DNA of 11,526 nt from CAZVAO01 sp964625175. GTDB taxonomy: Bacteria > Bacillota > UBA994 > PWPR01. Each line of letters opens with the position of its first letter. Positions within the stretch are counted from its first letter, which is position 1. Under the pieces are notes generated by a model that was not told the DNA's origin, made no database searches, and worked only from the letters and a program-made list of their open reading frames with translations. This document shows, piece by piece, positions 1 through 4,627 of this stretch. The stretch covers positions 1 to 11,526 of the forward strand of contig CAZVAO010000077.1 of assembly GCA_964625175.1 (NCBI GenBank), read 5' to 3'. Both the position numbers and the translations under genes were made by a program.

Positions 1-510
1 TTATTTAATACGGAGGATGTGGGGAAGAGAAAGGCAGACGTTGCTTTAAAGCATTTGCAGGCACTAAATCCCCAACTTAATTATCGGAAATATGATATAA
101 TCATTAGCAGCACGAATGGTGCTAAAATCATTCATAACTATGATTTGGTTTTGAGTTGCGTCGATCGTTTTGAATCGCGCTATCTCTTAAATGAACTGTG
201 TGTAGCAGCCAATGTTCCGATGATTGATGGGGCCATTCAGAATCTGAACGGCTATGTCTTTCCAATCATACCGGGAGAGACGGCGTGTTATCATTGTTTA
301 CACGAAGGCATGCAAGATCAAGCAGGTGTAAAGCCAGTTTTAGGCGCATTTGCTGGAGTCGTTGGGGCGTTAATGGCTGCAGAAGCTGTGAAGATGATTT
401 GTGGGTTGAATCCATTAAGTGGACAGATGTTGATGTGCGATTTTTGGGACATGGAGTTCCAGAAAATCACAGTAGCGCGTAATCCCTTATGTACAATATG
501 TAGTAAGTAG
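1..510 (+). CDS. ThiF/MoeB/HesA-family E1-like adenylyltransferase, 5'-truncated
   Basis: The reading frame is open to the left window edge and the residues before the GTG at 19 (LFNTEDVG) already match the family, so the true start and the N-terminal glycine-rich ATP-binding loop lie outside. Family members adenylate the C-terminal glycine of ubiquitin-like sulfur carriers (MoaD, ThiS) or related peptides. Visible family features are the 'DVGKRKAD' segment followed by 'LNP', the DLVLSCVDRF motif whose Asp (codon 163-165) matches the MoeB catalytic aspartate, and two zinc-binding CxxC pairs: CYHC (Cys codons 286 and 295) and CTIC (490 and 499). The Cys expected between the CxxC pairs in MoeB/ThiF, just before 'AGV', is absent here (the local sequence is QDQAGV). 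The stop codon overlaps the ribosome binding site of the amidohydrolase 11 bp downstream, indicating an operon. Family assignment is firm; the carrier protein and pathway are unknown. Confidence 0.88.
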   Translation, partial: LFNTEDVGKRKADVALKHLQALNPQLNYRKYDIIISSTNGAKIIHNYDLVLSCVDRFESRYLLNELCVAANVPMIDGAIQNLNGYVFPIIPGETACYHCLHEGMQDQAGVKPVLGAFAGVVGALMAAEAVKMICGLNPLSGQMLMCDFWDMEFQKITVARNPLCTICSK

Positions 511-521
511 GAGAAGTTATC

Positions 522-1727
522 ATGAAGTTATTAAAGAATTGCAGGGTCATCACTTGTAATGCTCAACAAGAAGTCTGGGAAGCAGGCCAGATTTTACTCG
601 ATCATGAGCGAATTGTTGCGGTTGGCAAGGTGCTGGATTATCCAGCATCAACTGAGATAATAGACTTGACAGGCAAAACGGTCATGCCGGGACTCGTCAA
701 CGCCCATATTCATTTTACAATGCGGCGCAGCCGTGGAAAAGTTGCGCATACAATTGGCCCAGCAGATTTAGCATATAGAGCCATACGCACCTGTATGACA
801 TCCTTACTCGAAGGCGTAACGGCCGCACGTGATATGGGACACCATGATGAGTCACATCGACAATTGCAAGCGGCATTAGCGAGCGGCGTTGTCAAAGGCC
901 CACGAATGAAATCGGCCATTGAGGCAGTCGTTATGAGTTATGGACATGCACACCAAATCGTTCATCCCGTTGCTGACCGCACGGAATTGCGTCAAGAAAT
1001 TCGGCGTCAATTGGATGAGGGAACAGATTTTATTAAGATTATTGCGAGCCATGATGATTTATGGAATATCCAGAATGAGCAACTCTGCGTGCCATGGTTT
1101 GAAACGGCCGATTTGCAGCTGGTTGTCGAACTGGCTCACAGCATTGGCCTCAAAGTGGCGGTCCATGCGAATGGCATAGAAACGATTCGCCGCTCACTAG
1201 CAGCTGGGGTAGACTGCATTGAACATGGCATTTATCTAACTGATGAGTTAGCGCAGGAGATGGCACAGAAGGGTGTGTATTTGGTGCCGACTGCCAGTGG
1301 TTATCAAGAGAACGCGAATCCCTATTGGCAACGTGGTACAGAATGGGTTAAGCGGTATCAGATTCTGCACACGGAACAAAAAAAGAGCATGCAAGCAGCC
1401 GTACGCCAGGGTGTCAAGATGGCAGCGGGAACAGATACTTTAGGCTTGATGATCACAGAAGCAGAATTACTCCATCAAGCCGGATTGTCTAATGCAGAAG
1501 TGCTCACAGCTTTAACTAACCACGGAGCCGCTTTAATGAATATGGCAGAGATTGGTTCATTGGAAGCGGGAAAATACGCTGATTTAATTGTGCTTGCTGC
1601 AAATCCTTTAGAAAATTTAGATGCGTTAGCCAATATACTGATGGTATTTAGCAACGGTGTCTCTTTTACTAAAGAAGTCTTACATAAGATGGTGCCGCCG
1701 TCCGATTCATTTCATGATGGCGTCTAG
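522..1727 (+). CDS. Metal-dependent amidohydrolase (imidazolonepropionase/prolidase-like)
   Basis: This 401-residue protein belongs to the amidohydrolase superfamily, imidazolonepropionase-like group (COG1228 type), whose members hydrolyse cyclic amides, Xaa-Pro dipeptides or related C-N bonds with one or two metal ions. A short N-terminal beta-sandwich segment (about 1-55) leads into the TIM barrel at 'MPGLVNAHIHF'. Expected metal ligands are all visible: H62 and H64 (HxH), K172 (DFIKII, probably carboxylated), H215 (VAVHA), H235 (CIEHG) and D305 (AAGTDT). The C-terminal 'GSLEAGKYADLIVL' returns to the beta-sandwich. There is no signal peptide, so it should act in the cytoplasm. The ATG at 522 is chosen because AGGAG at 509-513 lies 8 bases upstream. 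The gene follows the ThiF-like gene by 11 bp and precedes the TrhA-like gene by 10 bp. The substrate cannot be predicted from sequence alone; the fold and metal site are secure. Confidence 0.9.
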   Translation: MKLLKNCRVITCNAQQEVWEAGQILLDHERIVAVGKVLDYPASTEIIDLTGKTVMPGLVNAHIHFTMRRSRGKVAHTIGPADLAYRAIRTCMTSLLEGVTAARDMGHHDESHRQLQAALASGVVKGPRMKSAIEAVVMSYGHAHQIVHPVADRTELRQEIRRQLDEGTDFIKIIASHDDLWNIQNEQLCVPWFETADLQLVVELAHSIGLKVAVHANGIETIRRSLAAGVDCIEHGIYLTDELAQEMAQKGVYLVPTASGYQENANPYWQRGTEWVKRYQILHTEQKKSMQAAVRQGVKMAAGTDTLGLMITEAELLHQAGLSNAEVLTALTNHGAALMNMAEIGSLEAGKYADLIVLAANPLENLDALANILMVFSNGVSFTKEVLHKMVPPSDSFHDGV

Positions 1728-1737
1728 GAGAGAGTTT

Positions 1738-2379
1738 ATGAAACATATACGTGAACCATTTAATTCAATCAGTCATTTATTGGGAGCTATTTTAGGAATC
1801 CCAGGTCTCATAATCCTAATTCTTTACGCTCTCGACTATGGAACGATTTATCATTTAATCAGTTTTACGATATTTGGTATCAGCCTAATCTTGCTGTATT
1901 CAGCGAGTGCGCTTTATCACGGGCTTAAGGCGAAAGAGTCGACCATTCAATTATTGCGTCGCCTTGACCACATGATGATTTTCTTTTTGATTGCGGGGAC
2001 CTACACGCCGATTTGCCTAGTTACTATAAGAGGGGTGTCTGGGTACACCATGCTGGTGACTATTTGGCTGATTGCTATTGCCGGATCTATCAGCAAAGTT
2101 TTTTGGCCAGATATTCCTAACTGGCTGTCTGCGCTCATCTATGCTGCCATGGGATGTTTGTCAATCTCGGTAATCATGCAATTAATCGCGAAAATGCCAC
2201 CGCTATCTTTAGGTATGCTAATTGCTGGTGGTGCTTTCTATTTGATTGGCGCATTGATATATGGTTTTCAAAGACCAGACTTTGGTCAACATGCTTTCGG
2301 GCATCATGAATTATTCCACCTCTTTGTTTTGGGTGGAAGCATCAGCCATTTCTTGATGATTTTAAATTTAGGGTCTTAA
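1738..2379 (+). CDS. Hemolysin III / TrhA family integral membrane protein (PAQR superfamily)
   Basis: A 213-residue protein with about seven membrane helices, matching the hemolysin III (YplQ/TrhA) branch of the PAQR superfamily in length and motifs. Signatures are 'EPFNSISHLLG' at the N-terminus, 'SALYHG' (S57, H61), 'RRLDHMMIFFLIAGTYTP' (D77) and the C-terminal 'GHHELFHLF' with an HxxxH pair (H190, H194). S57, H61, D77 and this HxxxH are the residues expected to form the buried metal-dependent hydrolase-like site of PAQR proteins. Bacterial members have been linked to membrane energetics and lipid homeostasis; the old haemolysin name does not establish toxicity. The ATG at 1738 is preferred over the upstream ATG at 1657, which would overlap the amidohydrolase by 71 bases and add a non-membrane extension; AGGAGAG at 1726-1732 supports 1738. 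It is the last gene of the operon, followed by a terminator at 2396. Confidence 0.9.
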   Translation: MKHIREPFNSISHLLGAILGIPGLIILILYALDYGTIYHLISFTIFGISLILLYSASALYHGLKAKESTIQLLRRLDHMMIFFLIAGTYTPICLVTIRGVSGYTMLVTIWLIAIAGSISKVFWPDIPNWLSALIYAAMGCLSISVIMQLIAKMPPLSLGMLIAGGAFYLIGALIYGFQRPDFGQHAFGHHELFHLFVLGGSISHFLMILNLGS

Positions 2380-2395
2380 GAATAGCATTTAATTC

Positions 2396-2426
2396 GTGGC
2401 GCTCATTTTAGAGCGTCACTTTTTTT
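2396..2426 (+). terminator. Rho-independent terminator after the TrhA-like gene
   Basis: A 9-bp stem (GTGGCGCTC at 2396-2404 with GAGCGTCAC at 2411-2419, one G-U pair) closes a 6-base loop and is followed by seven T residues (2420-2426). It sits 16 bases after the TrhA-like stop and should end the ThiF-amidohydrolase-TrhA transcript. Confidence 0.9.
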
Positions 2427-2475
2427 CTGAGAAAATGGCGAGTTTTTTTGTGAAACAGATCATAATCTAAGAGGA

Positions 2476-2487
2476 TTTGACGTCAAA
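2476..2487. promoter_or_regulatory. 12-bp perfect palindrome, candidate operator upstream of the rdhA-like gene
   Basis: TTTGACGTCAAA is a perfect 12-bp inverted repeat lying 22 bases upstream of the proposed -35 element of the rdhA-like gene. The position suits an activator or other regulator site. No regulator gene is nearby in the window, and a palindrome of this length can occur by chance. Confidence 0.35.
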
Positions 2488-2509
2488 GCGAAAAATCATT
2501 TTACTAGAA

Positions 2510-2540
2510 TTGACTTTGCGTGTAAACTATTAGATACAAT
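2510..2540 (+). promoter_or_regulatory. Putative sigma-A promoter of the rdhA-like gene
   Basis: TTGACT (2510-2515) and TACAAT (2535-2540) are close to the -35 and -10 consensus but are separated by 19 bases, longer than the ideal 17. A start near 2547 would give an untranslated leader of about 80 bases containing a GGCGC/GCGCC hairpin (2547-2563) and the short palindrome TGATTAAATCA (2571-2581). The whole 2380-2627 gap holds only the preceding terminator and these elements; I see no gene or recognised riboswitch in it. Confidence 0.45.
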
Positions 2541-2627
2541 ACTCAAGGCGCTAAAGTGGCGCCCTGATGATGATTAAATCAATTAAAACGTGATTTGTTG
2601 TAATCCTAAGGAATGGAGAGTTAAATC

Positions 2628-3692
2628 ATGATAAAAAAAGGTGATGAACGGAATACGTTATTTGCACGGATGGCTTGGCCAGTTGATTCAGAAGCCTATC
2701 GGGATTATTATCAACGCAATCCGCATCTCAAGGAAATTGACGATGAATTGCGCTCTATGCCCGATATTTGTGGTGAAGGAACGGCTACTTATGATCCAAT
2801 AAACTCTCCAATTGCAGAAGCGACCTTTATGTTTTTAAATGATATCCGCCACTGTGCAGAAGGTGGCCCTATGGGGGATGCTGTTGCCGTTGAAGGTGAT
2901 GTGATGTCTCGAAGAATTAAGGGACTTGCCAAATTATATGGTGCTTTGAGCTGCAGAATTATTCCGATGCAGAATCAGTTTTACTACAGTCATCGGGGAC
3001 GTCATGTGGAAAACTATGGAGAGGAAATCACCGAGTCTCTGCCTTACGCCATCGTCTTTACAATTCCAATGGAGAAAGAGTTGATTCATCGTGGACCCCA
3101 GATTGCTGAGGTTATTGAAACATCGCATGGCTATGTGACGGGAGCGATTATTGGTATGATTCTATCCTATTATATTCGCAGACTGGGCTATGAAGCGCGT
3201 AATCACATGGATGCCAACTATCTACTGGGCGCTAAATGGGTTGCGGAGGCAGCGGGCATTGGTGTGATGGGACGTCATGGAATGATTATTACACCCACAG
3301 AATACGGATCATGTGTGCGGTTGGGGGTTGTAACAACATCCATTCCTGTTCAAGTGGATGAGGTACAGCCATCTTGTGGTATTGAAGAATTCTGCAAAAT
3401 TTGCGATCGCTGTGCTCGGGCATGTCCTGGCCGTGCACTCGCTCCAGCTGCGATTACGAATCCTGATGAGTGGTATTTCAAAGGAGAGGAGTGCTACCGT
3501 ATTTGGCGGCGTGTCGGTACGGATTGTGGCGCTTGTATCAGCATTTGTCCTTTTACGAATGGCTTAAAGGTTGCTGATGTGGATGCCGTCGCTGACGATC
3601 CTGTGGCCTTGCAAGAACTGCTGAGAAAGTTCGAAGAAGAAAAAGGGGCAGCTCGCCCTTATATAAGCGAACCGCCTGCTTGGTTGAAGTAA
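2628..3692 (+). CDS. Reductive dehalogenase-like (RdhA-family) corrinoid/iron-sulfur protein, cytoplasmic
   Basis: A 354-residue protein of the RdhA family: B12-dependent reductases that use two [4Fe-4S] clusters to feed electrons to a corrinoid. The N-terminal block 'NTLFARMAW' followed by 'YYQRNPHLKEIDDELR' resembles RdhA catalytic subunits. The core has 'FYYSHRGRH' (Y119/Y120, in the region of the PceA active-site tyrosine, by eye only) and 'GVMGRHGMIITPTEYGS'. Cluster motifs are C256xxC259xxC262xxxC266P and C289-x10-C300xxC303xxxC307P. Unlike respiratory enzymes it has no twin-arginine signal peptide, and no rdhB-type membrane anchor lies beside it, so it is predicted to be cytoplasmic and non-respiratory. 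QueG (epoxyqueuosine reductase) is a relative and the main alternative, but the N-terminal block and the 'TPTEYGS' motif favour RdhA. The ATG at 2628 follows GGAGAG (2615-2620). It is monocistronic as far as can be seen. The substrate is unknown and need not be halogenated. Confidence 0.82.
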   Translation: MIKKGDERNTLFARMAWPVDSEAYRDYYQRNPHLKEIDDELRSMPDICGEGTATYDPINSPIAEATFMFLNDIRHCAEGGPMGDAVAVEGDVMSRRIKGLAKLYGALSCRIIPMQNQFYYSHRGRHVENYGEEITESLPYAIVFTIPMEKELIHRGPQIAEVIETSHGYVTGAIIGMILSYYIRRLGYEARNHMDANYLLGAKWVAEAAGIGVMGRHGMIITPTEYGSCVRLGVVTTSIPVQVDEVQPSCGIEEFCKICDRCARACPGRALAPAAITNPDEWYFKGEECYRIWRRVGTDCGACISICPFTNGLKVADVDAVADDPVALQELLRKFEEEKGAARPYISEPPAWLK

Positions 3693-3696
3693 ATTA

Positions 3697-4143
3697 TCAG
3701 TTAGGGGCAGCTTTACTATTTGAGCTAGCAGAGGAATGATAGTTTGTTTTGAGATCGATCAGATATTCTAGGATTGTTTTTCGAGTGACAATGCCAATAA
3801 ATACCCCTTGATCATCCGTAATCGGGACAAAGTTCTGATTAATCACAAGGCTCAAAAGTTCGTTGATATCTGCATAAACGGAAACAGAGGTATTGACGAA
3901 GCTACGCGGAACATTTTTGATCGGGTAATCCTCTAAATCAAAAACATTTGGAAAATGGCGTTGTTTAAGGAACCAAAGCAAGTCACCTTCTGTGATCGTG
4001 CCTGCATAGTGCCCAGCTGCATTTACAAGCGGGATGGCACTATAGCTGTGATGTTCCATACGCTCTAAGGTTTGCCGCACGGATGATTCTGTATTCATAT
4101 AGATGGTTTCGGACTTAGGGATAAGAAAAAATGCAATATTCAT
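3697..4143 (-). CDS. Small protein with two CBS domains (possibly a nucleotide-sensing CbpB/DarB-like protein)
   Basis: A 148-residue soluble protein made almost only of a CBS-domain pair: CBS1 at about residues 8-60 (SAIPLVNAAGHYAGTITEGD) and CBS2 at about 75-131 (FVPITDDQGVFIGIVTRKTI), followed by a Ser/Asn-rich tail. CBS pairs bind adenosine nucleotides. Small stand-alone versions in Bacillota include the c-di-AMP receptors DarB (YkuL) and CbpB, which have the same length and layout. I infer a similar sensing role, but sequence alone does not fix the ligand. The start at 4143 is supported by AAGGAG eight bases upstream (minus strand) and a strong promoter. Its TGA stop lies only 4 bases beyond the convergent rdhA-like stop, and no terminator is visible between them. 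Confidence 0.85.
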   Translation of the reverse strand: MNIAFFLIPKSETIYMNTESSVRQTLERMEHHSYSAIPLVNAAGHYAGTITEGDLLWFLKQRHFPNVFDLEDYPIKNVPRSFVNTSVSVYADINELLSLVINQNFVPITDDQGVFIGIVTRKTILEYLIDLKTNYHSSASSNSKAAPN

Positions 4144-4172
4144 ACAATGACTCCTTGTATTTAACTATCTTT

Positions 4173-4201
4173 ATTATATTCAATATTGAAGTTGCTGTTA
4201 A
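4173..4201 (-). promoter_or_regulatory. Sigma-A promoter of the CBS-domain gene with a palindrome in the spacer
   Basis: On the minus strand TTAACA (4201-4196) and TATAAT (4178-4173) are separated by exactly 17 bases, a near-consensus promoter about 30 bases before the start codon. The spacer contains the perfect 12-bp palindrome TTCAATATTGAA (4179-4190), directly next to the -10, where a bound repressor would block polymerase. For the divergent plus-strand gene only weak -10-like TAAAAT sequences (4206-4211, 4213-4218) are visible, without a well-spaced -35. Confidence 0.7.
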
Positions 4202-4263
4202 GCGCTAAAATGTAAAATATCTGTGATACCCACATCAAATAAATATGAAAAGGAGGGGATATC

Positions 4264-4542
4264 ATGTTAATTTTATTTCAACGCGTTTGGAAATTACTAC
4301 GCCATCCAGGGGTGAGAACCAGTACAAAAGTCATATTTGTTCTGTCGGTCTTAATATACGGATTCTCTCCAGACCTTATGCCTTTTATGCCATTCGATGA
4401 TTTTTTGGTTTTTTACCTGGCTAGTCGAGTCTTTGTTAATGTTGCATCGCGTGAAGTAGGGATTAAGAAGGACAATATTTTCGATTTCAAAGGTAAAAAG
4501 GACAAAGATGTCATTGATACGGATGGTGAGTTTGTCGAATAA
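4264..4542 (+). CDS. Small DUF1232-like membrane protein
   Basis: A 92-residue protein resembling the DUF1232 (YkvA-like) family. The amphipathic N-terminus 'WKLLRHPGVRTSTK' is followed by a hydrophobic stretch (about 23-34) and the family-like 'SPDLMPFMPFDDFLVF' (about 35-50), which corresponds to the 'SPiDLIPD...DDl' signature in a compact form. A second hydrophobic stretch ends near residue 58, and the tail (about 65-92) is strongly charged and probably cytoplasmic. The start has a near-perfect ribosome binding site (AGGAGGGG, 4251-4258). It diverges from the CBS gene and is closed by a hairpin at 4575-4598, so it appears to be transcribed alone. The biochemical role of the family is unknown. 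Confidence that it is a real gene is high; the family call is moderate because the motif is shortened. Confidence 0.75.
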   Translation: MLILFQRVWKLLRHPGVRTSTKVIFVLSVLIYGFSPDLMPFMPFDDFLVFYLASRVFVNVASREVGIKKDNIFDFKGKKDKDVIDTDGEFVE

Positions 4543-4570
4543 CAAGAGGACTAGGAATTGAATACCATAC

Positions 4571-4604
4571 GAAAAAGGAGCTCTTTAAAGAGCCCCTTCT
4601 TTTA
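4571..4604. terminator. Bidirectional terminator between the DUF1232-like and UPF0182 genes
   Basis: AAGGAGCTC (4575-4583) pairs with GAGCCCCTT (4590-4598) with one mismatch around a TTTAAA loop that can itself pair. A T-rich tract follows on the plus strand (TCTTTTAT) and a five-T run follows on the minus strand (from GAAAAAGG). It can end both convergent transcripts. Confidence 0.85.
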
Positions 4605-4627
4605 TTACGATCTATCCTCTATGCGGT

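Noticed and set aside
940..1179. Alternative-frame open frame inside the amidohydrolase
   Set aside because: It lies within a well-conserved gene and shows no domain features or ribosome binding site.
1657..1737. Longer version of the TrhA-like protein starting at the ATG at 1657
   Set aside because: It would overlap the amidohydrolase by 71 bases and add 27 non-family residues; a good ribosome binding site and the family's normal N-terminus (EPFNSISH) support the ATG at 1738.
2434..2469. Tiny open frame of 11 codons between the TrhA-like terminator and the rdhA-like promoter
   Set aside because: No ribosome binding site and no promoter; it starts right after a terminator.
2547..2563. GGCGC/GCGCC hairpin in the rdhA-like leader as a riboswitch or attenuator
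   Set aside because: Only five base pairs with no T-run, and the leader is too short for a cobalamin or other known riboswitch.
4351..4545. Minus-strand open frame opposite the DUF1232-like gene
   Set aside because: No ribosome binding site and low-complexity content mirroring the real gene, which has a near-perfect ribosome binding site and a family motif.
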